From Bacteroidota bacterium (GTDB lineage Bacteria; Bacteroidota; Bacteroidia; B-17B0; Aurantibacillaceae): DNA of 64,000 bases. A program made the translations under genes and the position numbers. The first letter of the stretch is position 1. Each line of letters starts with the position of its first letter. The notes under the pieces are model-generated. The model searched no databases. It was not told the origin of the DNA and was given only the letters and a program-made list of their open reading frames with translations. Shown one piece after another: positions 17,536 to 28,569 of this stretch. Where the stretch lies: the NCBI GenBank assembly GCA_016708845.1, contig JADJFB010000013.1, forward strand, positions 1 to 64,000, given 5' to 3'.

Positions 17536-18545
17536 TTAAAGTTCTATAATTGTTGCTCCCCATGATAAACCTGTCCCAAATCCACAAATAAAAATTTTAT
17601 CTCCAGGTTTTGCTTTTTTAATTTTTATTGCTTCTGCCAATACAATAGGTATAGTTGATGAAACTGTATTCCCTATCGATTCCATGAAGTTAAATATTTT
17701 TTCATTTGGTATCCCTATTTTTTTTCCAATTGTTTCAATTAAAAACAAATTAGCTTGATGAAAAATAAACAAATCAATATCCTCCAATAAAAAATTGTTT
17801 TTCTCTATCGTTTCTTTTACTAAAGTTGGAACTGTTTTTAATCCAAAATTAAAAATAGAGGTTCCGTTCATATAAAAACAAGCATTATTGGTGGTATTAC
17901 CATATTCATCAGTAATATCTTCAAAAGATGAGTCGTCTAGCTTTTTTCTAGCGCCTCCATCTTTTACTATAATTTTATCTGCCCTTGAACCGTCTGTTCC
18001 AAAAATAAAATTACCAATATTAGCCAAATTATGAGATGAAATAAGAGTGGCTGCCGCTCCATCGCCAAACAAAAAACGAGAACTTTTATCTTGAGGGTGA
18101 AAGGTTTTAGTAAGCGTTGATGATGTTAATAATAATACATTTTTACAGGCCAATGATTCTATAAGCCCTTTCGCTACACCTAAGCCATAAACAAAGCCAC
18201 TGCAGCCTAAATTAAAATCTAAAGCGCCACAATTTATGTTTAGCGCTAATTTATGTTGAATAATACACGCTGTTGTAGGCGTGTAATGGTCAAATCTTGG
18301 GCACAAAACAATAAAAAATCAATTTCATTTTTATTAATGGAGTGTTCGGAAAATAAATTTAACGCTGCTTTTACAGCTAAATCAGATGCAGTTTCTTCTG
18401 CAGAAACAATATGACGATTATGTATTCAAAGCTTTAATAAATTCTGTTTGTTATTAATCGAATCTGGAAAAGAATCAAAAAAATCATCATTTGTATACGC
18501 CTGAGCAGGTAAATGATATGATATAGCTCGAATTAATGACCCCAT
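17536..18545 (-). pseudogene. 3-oxoacyl-ACP synthase III-like ketosynthase 2 (in-frame stop and frameshift)
   Basis: The first gene of the acyl operon. The C-terminal three quarters are intact with the triad Cys (NLGCSGFVYGL), His (LFIFHQANLFL) and Asn (SIGNTVSSTIPI). The N-terminus, MGSLIRAISYHLPAQAYTND, is followed in the same frame by a TGA (18426-18428) where family members have a glycine-like residue, and then NRHIVSAEETASDLAVKAA, which is typical KASIII sequence. A one-base slip near 18297 then leads into FDHYTPTTACIIQHKLAL. The active-site residues are conserved, so the gene is probably functional and the lesions errors. It is a paralog, not a copy, of ketosynthase 1. Confidence 0.75.
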
Positions 18546-18555
18546 AATTTAAAAT

Positions 18556-18563
18556 CAAATATA
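18556..18563 (-). promoter_or_regulatory. Candidate -7 box for the ketosynthase-ACP operon
   Basis: On the minus strand TATATTTG fits TAnnTTTG and sits 10 nt before the ATG of ketosynthase 2. No good upstream TTG element is present at the usual distance, so the call is weak. Confidence 0.3.
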
Positions 18564-18712
18564 CAATTTTAGCTTGTTTAATTTTACCTAAGCATATATA
18601 TTTAGGAGAATTCATTTACTCAGTAAGCACATATGTTCAATAAATATACACCGTCTTTCTTGTTTTTTATTATATATATTTATATACTTGTATAAACTTT
18701 AAAGAAATTAAA

Positions 18713-19108
18713 ATGAAAAAATTACTATCTCTTACCGTATTTTGCATAATCTTTCTTGCATCTAGTCTAGTTGCTCAATCTAATCTTACTTGGACAATCA
18801 AAGACAAGTTAGAAAAAGGTGCTATTAAAACTACCACAGTTTTTAACTCTAATTTTTCTGGCTTTTTAAACAAGCAAGAAGCAATTGCCTTTTGCCAAAA
18901 ATTAAAAACAAATCCAGAAGTTGCTTCATGCGAAATTTTAACTAACTCTGGCGCAAACTGCGATATGAAATTAACTATGAAACAACCTCACAATAAGCAA
19001 TATTATATTGGCTTTGCTCAAAAATTAAACGTTGCTAATATTGAAGTTAATGGTCAGAAAAAAACTACTACTCAAATGATGCAAGACATTCGAAATAAAA
19101 GTAAATAA
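18713..19108 (+). CDS. Small secreted protein of unknown function
   Basis: A 131-residue protein with a clear signal peptide (KKLLSLTVFCIIFLASSLVAQ). The mature part has a strand-rich segment with three Cys (FCQKLK, ASCEIL, ANCDMKL) and a repeated pattern of charged and hydrophobic residues. I do not recognise the family. It is a single-gene unit, followed by a strong terminator. The context gives no function. Confidence 0.75.
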   Translation: MKKLLSLTVFCIIFLASSLVAQSNLTWTIKDKLEKGAIKTTTVFNSNFSGFLNKQEAIAFCQKLKTNPEVASCEILTNSGANCDMKLTMKQPHNKQYYIGFAQKLNVANIEVNGQKKTTTQMMQDIRNKSK

Positions 19109-19172
19109 ATAAAATTCTCAGAAACAAAAAAAAAGCGCTTAAAGGCGCTTTTTTTATTAATAAAATTCTCAG
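19108..19172. repeat. 14-bp direct repeat flanking a terminator
   Basis: AATAAAATTCTCAG occurs at 19108-19121 and again at 19159-19172, on both sides of the terminator hairpin. The first copy overlaps the stop of the small secreted gene. The arrangement recalls a short duplicated segment or a hairpin insertion with target duplication, but chance is possible in this AT-rich stretch. Confidence 0.6.
19126..19157 (+). terminator. Rho-independent terminator after the small secreted protein gene
   Basis: AAAAGCGC and GCGCTTTT arms with a TTAAAG loop are framed by A and T runs, so it could stop transcription from both directions. Confidence 0.85.
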
Positions 19173-19203
19173 CTAATTATATTTCTTTTACTTTTATAGC
19201 TGA
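19169..19203. promoter_or_regulatory. Inverted repeat TCAGCTA...TAGCTGA before the first TMTC-like gene
   Basis: Perfect 7-bp arms with 21 nt between them end 14 nt before the ATG at 19218. It could be an operator or a leader hairpin that hides the translation start. Confidence 0.35.
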
Positions 19204-19217
19204 TATAAAAAATATTC

Positions 19218-21085
19218 ATGATTATTTATTTTAAAGAACATAAAATAGTTTTTTTTACATTTCTTGCTTTAACTTTTTTATTTTACGGAAACACTCTGAG
19301 AAATAAATATGCATTAGATGATGACTACGTTACGGTTACAAACTTTCCTGTAAAAGGAAAAGCATATGTTCCAAATCATGCCTTAGTTTCAAAAGGTTTT
19401 AGCGGCATTATTAAAATTTGGAAAAGCCGATACGCACACGATAGTGAGGGCTCATTCGACTATAGACCATTTACCACAACAACCTTTGCTATTGAATATG
19501 CCATATTTGGTCAAAATCCATTTGTAAGCCATCTGATTAATATACTATTGTATTTTGCCAGCACATGGCTAGTTTTTTGTGTGTTATTAAAATTATTAAA
19601 TACTCACGAATATGGATTTTCGGTATCCTTTTTATGCGCACTCATTTTTTTAATCCATCCCATACATACAGAGGTGGTAAACAATTTAAAATGTAGAGAT
19701 GAACTACTCGCTTTTTCTCTTTCACTTCTGGCACTATGGTTTAGCCTTAAATCGTACGAAAAACCAACACTTAAAAGTATTCTTTTAATACTGCTTTTCT
19801 TATCATTAGCCCTTTTCTCTAAACGCACTGCCGTGTTAACTTTTGCTATTATTCCATTATGTATTTTATTTTTCAGAAAAGTAAACGTAAAGCATGTTGC
19901 TATTATAATTTCACTACTTGTCTTTACTGGAATTATAGCGTCATTTATCAAAGCAAATATTGTTTCAGAGAAAACCGTGCGACATTTTTATCACTTTGAA
20001 AACCCCTTATACACAGAAAGTATATCACTTATGCACAGGCTTATTATTGGTATAAAAACTTTTGGCCAGATATCAACCTCTATTTTTTAATCGCAATCAC
20101 ATTTTTAGTAGTAGTAGGATTTTACATTTACAAAACAAAAAACAAGCTATTGTTATTTGCCACTTTACTATTTTGCGGGTGCATTGTACCTTTTACTAAT
20201 ATCGGCACGCCTGCCCCTGGTATTTTAGGAGAGCGATTTGCTTATTTTTCAACCATGGGCTTTTGCTTAGTATTAGCAATTATTATTGTTAATTACACCA
20301 AAAACATCCACTTTAAATCGATATCACAATTTTTCTCTAAGCCCTTAATCTATTTATTACCAGTAATGCTAATTTGCATGGGATACACTTGGAATAGAAA
20401 CACAAAATGGAATTCGAAATTAGTACTCTTTGAAAATGACATAAAGCATTTGGAGAAATCGGCCAAAGCAAATAGTTTGTTAGCTAATGAGTATTTTGAA
20501 ATGTTGCGTTCGCCTAACAAAAAATATTCGGATCAAGTGTTAGTTCAAAAATGTATAAACCACTACGATGGGGCCGTAACAAACGACTCTAGTTTTTTTA
20601 CTGCATACAATAATGCTGGAGTTATTTATTATTCATATTTAAATGATTTTAAAACTGCCAAAAAATATTTCACTTTAGCTATCAGGCATAAGCCGTTATA
20701 CGCTCAAGCTTATGAAAATTTAGGGAACTGTTTCAAGCAAGAAAACAATATTCAAAAAACAGTTGAGTGCTATAAAAAAGCGATTGAAATCAATCCAAAA
20801 CAATATACAGCTTATATGTCAATTATCAATTTGTTTTTTGAGCGAAAAGAATACAACAAAACGATAAAAGTAATTAACGTAGCATACTCTTCTTTTCCAT
20901 ATAACTATGAGTTAACTGCACAAGAAGCAAATTGCCATTTGATGAAAGGTGACACTATTGAAGCTATTGAAAAGTACGAAGAAGCTTACGGCTTAAATCC
21001 TAATCAAAACTTGGCTCAGTTTCTTGCTCAGAAATTTAAAGAAACTAGAAATACAGTAAAATATGAGCTTTACAAAAACAAATAA
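19218..21085 (+). pseudogene. TMTC/PMT-like membrane protein with TPR domain, copy 1 (frameshift and probable small deletion)
   Basis: An integral membrane protein of the GT-C type O-mannosyltransferase/TMTC group with a C-terminal tetratricopeptide repeat domain. It begins with a TM helix and GNTLRNKYALDDDYV, where the acidic pair is in the position of the PMT catalytic Asp, then YRPFTTTTFAIEYAIFG, HLINILLYF and HPIHTEVVNNLKCRDELLAF. TPR units follow TM helices (AYNNAGVIYY, AYENLGNCFKQENN, EINPKQYTAY). Near 20070 the frame changes at IKTFG. Alignment with the next gene suggests about 23 residues (the segment GFYLKML...CYYGH in copy 2) are absent. Role: possibly glycosylation of secreted proteins, inferred. 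Confidence 0.65.
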
Positions 21086-21099
21086 CTTACAATATAAAA

Positions 21100-22973
21100 A
21101 TGAAGTTTTTAAATTCAATCTACGAAAAAAAAATTCTATTTTTTTTATGCATTTCGTTTTTACTGTATGGCAACACTTTAAAAAACGGTTACGCATTGGA
21201 CGATCAGTTCGTTACTGAAAATAGTTACACAAACAAAGGCTTAAAAACAATTAAAAAAATTTTCACGTCATATTACGCCGAAAGTGATGGAAAAAACAAT
21301 TATGAGTATCGACCTATTGTAAAACTATCATTCGCTTTAGAACACGAATTGTTTGGAGTAAGACCCTGGGTAGGTCATTTAATTAACATACTACTATATG
21401 CAATATGCTTATTATTATTGTATAAAGTTTTACTACTGATTTTTCATCAACAAACATCAACATTTAACCTATTAATAGTTTTATTATTTGCAGTATTGCC
21501 AATACATACAGAAGTTGTTGCAAGTTTAAAAAATAGAGATGTATTGTTGTGCTTTTTGTTTTGTATGCAAATCATCATACAATTAGACAAGTTTTTTAAA
21601 ACAAATAATTACATTTACTTAGTTTACGCTATTGTTTTAGGAGTACTTGGCTTATTAACTAAACGTGATATTTTACCTTACCTAGCTATCACCCCTTTAA
21701 TATTGTATAAAAAACATAAATTCAAAATTGCCCCATTTATAATTATAACTATTGTTTTTATAAGTGCGTTAATACTATCAAAAGCAATAAAAGACCAATT
21801 CCTTGATAAAACTCTTAGTGAACGTATTTATAAATATCACGAAAATCCGCTGTTTTTTGACCGTTTATTTAGTTCAAAATTATCTACTGCATTTAACGCG
21901 CTGGGATTTTATTTAAAAATGCTGGTTTTACCCAATAATATGTCGTGCTATTATGGTCACCAAACACTAGATATATTTAACTTTTTATCCATCTATTCCA
22001 TATTAGGAATAGTGTTATTCATTTTGCTTGTATTTTATTTTTTTAAATTAATAAAAACAGAAAATCCTATCTGGTATGCAGTAGTATTTTTTGGTATAGC
22101 AATATCAATGTATCTGAATATTGTAAAAGTTGTGCCCGGTATTGTTGGTGATCGTTTTGTATTCTCTGCATCAATTGGATTTTCAATACTTATCGTTTAC
22201 CTATTATTATTTTATATAAACAAAAATTTAAAAATTAATTCTTTAAAAAAGTTAATGTAAATTTTAAAATTTCATTCGCTTTACTATGCCTAGTTTACTC
22301 AATAATAACTATTCAAAGAAATTCAGAATGGAAAGACAGATTTACTTTATATAGTCACGATGTTTTAAAATGGCCCGAATCAGCAGCGTTAAACATACTC
22401 TATAGTAATATAATTTTAGTGAATTTAAATCACCTAATACTTTTTAACTGATCAAAATAAAAATAATTATATTACAAAAGCTGCCGAAAGCTTAAATAAC
22501 GTTCTAAAAGTTGACTCACTTAATACAACTGCTTTAAACAATATTGGATTTATAAAACAAAAATTTATAACGATTATGCCGCGGCAATACCATATTACAT
22601 GAAATCACTAAGTGTAGATTCTACAAAATTTGAAGTACAATTAAATTTATGTCAATGCCTGCGTAAAACGTCAAATTATCCGCTAGCGCAAAGTTTAGTG
22701 TTAAAGTTATTTACAGACAACCAAAAAAACCAAGAAGTGTTAGACTTAATGGGTAACATTTTAATTGAAAATAAAAAAATCAAAGAAGGGATACAGATTT
22801 TTAAAGCTCTATCAGATGAGCAGCCAAACAACAATAGCATAAATATAATTTTAGGGAATTTTTATATTGCTGATTTTGACAGTATTAACGCAAAAACATA
22901 TTACACGAAAGCGTTAGATAACGACAAAAACAACCCTCAACTGATTAAAATGATAGCTAGACTGAGTGAATAA
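21100..22973 (+). pseudogene. TMTC/PMT-like membrane protein with TPR domain, copy 2 (several frameshifts)
   Basis: A paralog of the preceding gene, starting 14 nt after it. The membrane half is intact: GNTLKNGYALDDQFV, YRPIVKLSFALEHELFG, HLINILLYAI, PIHTEVVASLKNRDVLL, GFYLKMLVLPNNMSCYYGH and VPGIVGDRFVFSASIGF. The frame breaks near 22257, after which ISFALLCLVYS and NSEWKDRFTLYSHDVLKWP continue in another frame. Further breaks lie near 22440 and 22560 before the TPR tail (MKSLSVDSTKFEVQLNLCQC... NNPQLIKMIARLSE). Several lesions in a row are unusual and the 3' part could be true decay, but homopolymer slips explain them equally well. Confidence 0.6.
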
Positions 22974-23072
22974 ATCATTTCGGTTATTGAAATACACAGT
23001 ATTTTTTTTAGGTTTTATCGCTAAAAGTAATATCTTAGTAGAAAATTTCTAATAATTTAATATAATAATTTC

Positions 23073-26000
23073 ATGAAAAAAATTCTACTCTCGTTAATTT
23101 TAATGATATTATCGGAATCCTATTATTCACAGCTCTCCGTAACACCTAATCAAACAGCCACAAACCTCGCAAATTACTTATTAGGTGGAGGTGTTACGAT
23201 TACAAATGCCCAGTTAACTTGCCCAACAGGCGCTAATGCCATTTTTACAAATGGCTCAACTACTAACCTTGGTTTAAATAGCGGTGTATTACTAACAACG
23301 GGCTCGGCTGCTGCTGCTGCTGGTGCTAACACTAATGTTTTAAATACAAATAATGGGACTGGAGGTATTGCACAAATGGCTCCAATAACCGGTACTAGTA
23401 GTAATCTTGATGGCTGTTTACTTGAATTTGATATTTACCCTCAATGTTCTCCGTTAAATATTAGATACAAGTTTGCTTCAGACGAATATCCAGAATATGT
23501 GAATTCAGGATTTAATGATGGTTTCGGATTTTTCATTTCTGGTCCCAATCCTTTAGGAGGTAATTATACTAACTTTAATTTAGCTACAGTTCCTGGGAGT
23601 AGTTCTCCTGTCACCATAGATAATATTAATTCTGGAGTAAATTCTATATATTATATTGCAAACGGTGGCTCAACTATTGCTTATGACGGTATGACTACTG
23701 TTTTAACAGGTAGCGCCAACGTAACTCCGTGTGCTAACTACCATTTGATTTTAGCAATTACAGATGGTGGAGATGCTCTTTTTGACTCAGGTGTGTTCTT
23801 ACAACAATCTGGTATTTCTTGCGTTGGTCCAACTGTTACGGCTACTAGTTCTGCTGGCGGTGGTGGTGGTGGTGTAATTTGTGCTGGTCAAAGCGCAACG
23901 TTAACCGCATCAGGAGCAACTACCTACTCTTGGTCTACTGGTTCCACTAGTTCAAGCATAGTCGTCTCCCTTCAACAACTACGTCCTATACCTTAGGTGG
24001 AAGTAATATAGGCGTTTGTATCCAATCAAATATGGTATTAACTGTTACCGTTAATCCTGCTCCAACTGCTGTGGCTGGTCCAACACGGAATTTAACATGT
24101 GCGCAAACAACAACGGTATTATCTGGTTCTGGCGGAGGATCTTATTCTTGGTCGGGGCCAGGCATTGTTTCGGGAGGAACGACAGCAACACCAACAGTTA
24201 ACCAAGCTGGTACATATAGTTTAATAGTTACAGATGCAGTATCTCCATTCTGCCCATCAGTAGTTTCTACTGTTGCTGTTACGGCAAACACAACTGCGCC
24301 ATCACCAACTGCGTCTAGTCCTTCTACATTAACTTGTATTGCAAATACAGTAACATTAAATGCTACTGGCGGCGGAACCTATAGTTGGTCAGGAACTGGA
24401 ATCGTTTCTGGCGCAGCTACTGCTAATCCAATTGTTAATGGAACGGGACCTTATGTTGTAACAGTTACTGCCGCAAACGGATGTACGGCTACTGCTAACA
24501 CATCCGTTGCGCAAAACATTACGCCTCCAACGCCTACTGCTTCTAATACGGCAACTTTAACTTGTGCTACAACGACTGCTGCTTTGACAGCTACTGGTGG
24601 TGGCACATACAATTGGTCAGGGACAGGCATCGTTTCTGGTGGAACAACCGCGAATCCGATTGTTAATGGTACTGGGCCTTATATTGTAACAGTTACTGCA
24701 GCTAACGGGTGCACGGCTACCGCTAATACATCTGTTGCTCAAAATATTACGCCCCCAACTCCCACTGCTTCTAATACATCAACTTTAACTTGTGCTACAA
24801 CGACTGCTGCTTTAACTGCTACTGGCGGTGGAACATATAATTGGTCAGGAACTGGTATCGTTTCTGGCGGAACAACTGCTAATCCAATTGTTAATGGTAC
24901 TGGGCCTTATGTTGTAACGGTTACTGCTGCTAACGGATGTACGGCTACTGCTAATACCACTGTTGCTCAAAACATTACGCCTCCTACTCCCACTGCTTCT
25001 AATTCAAATTCTTTGAATTGTTCAGTCACAACAGCTACATTAACGGCTACTGGTGGTGGCACATACAACTGGTCGGGGACAGGAATCGTTTCGGGTGGAA
25101 CTAGTGCGAATCCAATTGTTAATGGTACAGGGCCTTATGTTGTAACGGTTACTGCTGCTAACGGTTGTACGGCTACTGCTAATACCACTGTTGCTCAAAA
25201 TATTACACCACCTACTCCTACTGCTTCTAATTCAGGATCTTTAACTTGTACAACTACTTCTGTTACTTTAACTGGAACGAGTGGAGGAACTTACAATTGG
25301 AGTGGACCAGGCATTGTTAGTGGAGCTACTACTGCAAATCCTGTTGTAAATTTAATTGGTTCTTATGTTGTAACCGTTACTGCAGCAAATGGATGTACAG
25401 CAACAGCCAACACCACTGTATCTCAAAATACAACAGTACCAACCGTAAATGCCGGAACAACTCAAACATTAGTTTGCGGCGTGTCATCTGTAACACTAAC
25501 AGGTTCTGGTAGTGCTGGCTCATCAGCAAATTGGCTAGGTGGTGTTTGCGGCTCAGCAACAAATTATATCACAACAGCATGCGCTCCTGGAACTTATACT
25601 TTAGTTGCAACTAATAATACTTCAGGATGTACGAACACATCAACGGTCTCAGTTAGCTCTTCTACGAATGTACCACAAGCAACGGTAAATGCAATTACAA
25701 ACTCAATAACTTGCACGAACAGTGTTGTAACAATCGGCGTAACTTATAGTGGAACTGATCCTGTAACTTATATTTGGACTGGACCTGGAATAACAGGAAG
25801 TACTACTAGCTCTGTAACAACAGCGAATTTATCAGGGACTTACAACGTAACTATTACAAATACTTCTTCTAATTGCCAATCAGTATATTCGGCTATTGTG
25901 CCATTAAATACTACTCCTGTGCCTGCAAGCGTTGCACCATCGGCATCTATAACTTGTTTAACAAATACTGTTTCTTTAAATGCTACTCCAACAGGTACTA

Positions 26001-27946
26001 ACTATGCATATAGTTGGTCTGGACCTGGGACTATATTAAATGGGACTACGGAAAATCCAACGGTTAATGCTAGCGGAAACTATGTAGTAACTATGACTGA
26101 TAATATTAACGGATGTGTGGGTAGCTTTACAGTAAATGTGCCTTCAAATACTGTTTCTCCAACTTTCACTTTAGGCTCTGCATCATCGGTAACTACAACT
26201 TGCGCCTCGCCAAATGCTACTTTATCAGCTACAAGCTCTACCGATCCAAATACGGTTTACACTTGGACAACTCCAAGTGCAACTACAGTAACTGGCACTC
26301 CAATCTCAGTATCTGCAGCGGGTATTTATACTGTTGTAGTAACAAATACGGTTAACGGATGCAGCACAAGTAGTGCATTATCACAAGCTACTGTTGAAGT
26401 TATTGCAGATTCTGGAATTCCAGTAGTTACTTTAGCTTCAAATTCTTTATCGATTACATGTACAAATCCAACACCAAGTGTTGCGGTTACAACTACAGCG
26501 AACCCGGTAAGTTATAACTGGACGCCAACTAGTGGCATTGTCCCTGGAACTGAAACTACTGCCAATCCGGTATTTACTGCCGCTGGCTCTTATAGTGTTA
26601 TTGTTACAAATACCTTGAGTAGTTGCGCAACAGCTATTAATGCAAATGTAGTTGATGTAGTATTAGATAACGCTACTCCTGTTATTTCTTTATCTTCTGC
26701 TGTTAATGATGGAACAATTACTTGTACAGATCCACAAGTAACTATAACACCAACTATAACTTCAAGTACAGCCAATTTAACTTATACTTGGTCACCGAGC
26801 GGTGTTACTTCTAGTACTATAAACGATGCAACATTTACATCAGCAGGAGTTTACACAATAGCAGTAACTAATACATTAACGGGTTGTGTATCTTCATCAA
26901 CAAATACAGCAAACACTTTTACTGTTTATTTAAACAATACTCCTCCAACATCAACAATAACAGCTATTTCTACAAATAGTACTATTGGTTGCGGTGGAAA
27001 TAGTTCGACTGTAACATTAAGTGGAGCTAGTAGTTCAACTAACTTTACTCAAACTTGGTTACCTGGATCGGCAACAACATCAACGTTAGATGTGACCACA
27101 GCTGGAATTTACACATTGGTTGTAGTAGATGCTGTAAGCGGGTGTTCAGTTACTACTGAATATACTGTAAGCGGAAGTTCAACGCCTCCACAAAATGTGG
27201 ATGCAGGAACCAATACTTCAATACCTTGTGGAACACCAACAGTTGCTTTAAACGGAACAACAACTTCTACAAATGTTGTAACCTATGATTGGTCAGGACC
27301 AAATTCCGGAAGTATTGTTTCAGGAAATACAACTTCAAATCCAATTGTAATGGATGCTGGTGTGTATACATTAACAGTAACTGATGTGACTAGTGGTTGT
27401 TCAGCTACTGCTACTATAAATGTAACTGCTGCAAATGTCGTTGCTTCTTTTACAGCAAATCCAACAAGTGGAATTTCTCCGCTTGATGTTAGCTTTACAG
27501 ATGGAAGTTCTGGAGCTACGGCATATAGCTGGAATTTTGGTGACTCTAATACTTCTACTTCTCAAAACCCTAATCATACATTTACAACTGGAACTTATAC
27601 AGTTATTTTAACTGTAACATCTGGTCCTTGTATTGATACGGCAAGTGTTGTTATTGTAGTTGAGGATGGTTTAACTTTAGAAATTCCTAACGTATTTACG
27701 CCAAATGGTGATGGATCTAATGATATTTTCCACATTAAATCAACAGGAGTAAAAGAAATATCTTTACAAATATTTAACCGTTGGGGACAAAAATTATATG
27801 AATTTGCTGGACCAAAAGCATCTTGGGATGGATTAACTCCTAGTGGTTCAGAAGTGCCAGAAGGAACTTATTTTTACTTTGTTAAAGCCACTGGTTTTGA
27901 TGGACAAGAAATAGAGAAACATGGTACTGTGAATTTATTTAGATAG
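23073..27946 (+). CDS. Giant secreted adhesin-like protein 1, T9SS type B sorting domain (one frameshift)
   Basis: About 1,624 residues. The order is: signal peptide (KKILLSLILMILSESYYS), a choice-of-anchor L domain (LNSGVLLTTGSA, CLLEFDIYPQCSPLNIRYKF, NDGFGFFISGPNP), then a long Thr/Ser/Asn-rich stalk of Ig-like repeats each with a Cys near its start, including five 76-residue repeats, then a PKD domain (SYSWNFGD-type: AYSWNFGDSNTST) and a C-terminal CHU_C domain (PNVFTPNGDGSNDIF... VKEISLQIFNRWG... HGTVNLFR) that directs export and surface attachment by the type IX system. A CCC run at 23968-23970 has one C too few; restoring it joins the two parts through SPSTTTSYTLGGSN. Likely surface adhesin or matrix protein. 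Confidence 0.85.
24308..25447 (+). repeat. Five tandem 228-bp coding repeats in adhesin 1
   Basis: Units start at 24308, 24536, 24764, 24992 and 25220, exactly 228 bp apart. Each encodes a 76-residue Ig-like unit containing NWSGTGIVSGG, NPIVNGTGPYVVTVTAANGC and ATANT; the first and fifth are most diverged. Units 2-4 are close at the DNA level, which suggests recent duplication or gene conversion. Confidence 0.9.
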
Positions 27947-27962
27947 TTCTATACTTTTTATG

Positions 27963-27999
27963 AAAAAAGGCCTTCTTTTAATTAAGAAGGCCTTTTTTA
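27963..27999. terminator. Strong bidirectional terminator after adhesin 1
   Basis: AAAAAAGGCCTTCTT pairs perfectly with AAGAAGGCCTTTTTT around a 6-nt loop. It lies 17 nt after the adhesin stop. Confidence 0.9.
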
Positions 28000-28091
28000 T
28001 GCTCTGTTTTTAACAAATTAATTTTTGCGATTAAAAAAACTAAACGTAAAAATGACTACTTTTATCGCTAAATAAATATATTTTATCAGAC

Positions 28092-28493
28092 ATGAAAAAA
28101 ATTAAATCATTAGCGACATTACTTCTTACAATTGCATTTTTTAGTACAAGTCAATGTTTATTTTCTCAAGAAAGTAATTCTAACCGTGGTGGAGAAAAAT
28201 CTCGAGGTACAACAAAAACAAGAGTCTCTAATGCTGACAACAACAATTCTAATGTTCAAAAAAGAGTTGATACAAATGGTAAAAGTTTTCAATTAGATGA
28301 AAACGACGCTTACCAAGGGAGAACAGAGGAATTTCTGTCTCAAATAACATTAAAAGAATTACCTCAAGACTTTCCTAAATACGAAAAGTGGATGGGTGTT
28401 CGTCACTACAACGAAATTATTAGCGATTATTACAAAAAACATTTGGATATACTAATTCCATCTGTAAAACAAAAACTCACGCAAACACATTAA
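28092..28493 (+). CDS. Small secreted protein of unknown function
   Basis: A 133-residue protein with an N-terminal signal peptide (KSLATLLLTIAFFSTSQCLFSQ), a low-complexity Asn/Ser/Arg/Lys linker (residues about 28-60), then a compact helical part (FLSQITLKELPQDFPKYEKW and YNEIISDYYKKHLDIL). I do not recognise it. It sits alone between the two adhesins and could assist one of them, but no direct evidence supports this. Confidence 0.65.
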   Translation: MKKIKSLATLLLTIAFFSTSQCLFSQESNSNRGGEKSRGTTKTRVSNADNNNSNVQKRVDTNGKSFQLDENDAYQGRTEEFLSQITLKELPQDFPKYEKWMGVRHYNEIISDYYKKHLDILIPSVKQKLTQTH

Positions 28494-28569
28494 GCAAAAG
28501 GCTTTGACTCATTAGAAGCTAAATGAATCCTAATAAAAAAATTTCATAAATTATACTTAACAATACATC

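Noticed and set aside
18426..18428. TGA in ketosynthase 2 as selenocysteine or recoded codon
   Set aside because: The position is not a catalytic Cys, no SECIS-like structure was seen, and the same gene has a one-base slip, so an error or nonsense change is more likely.
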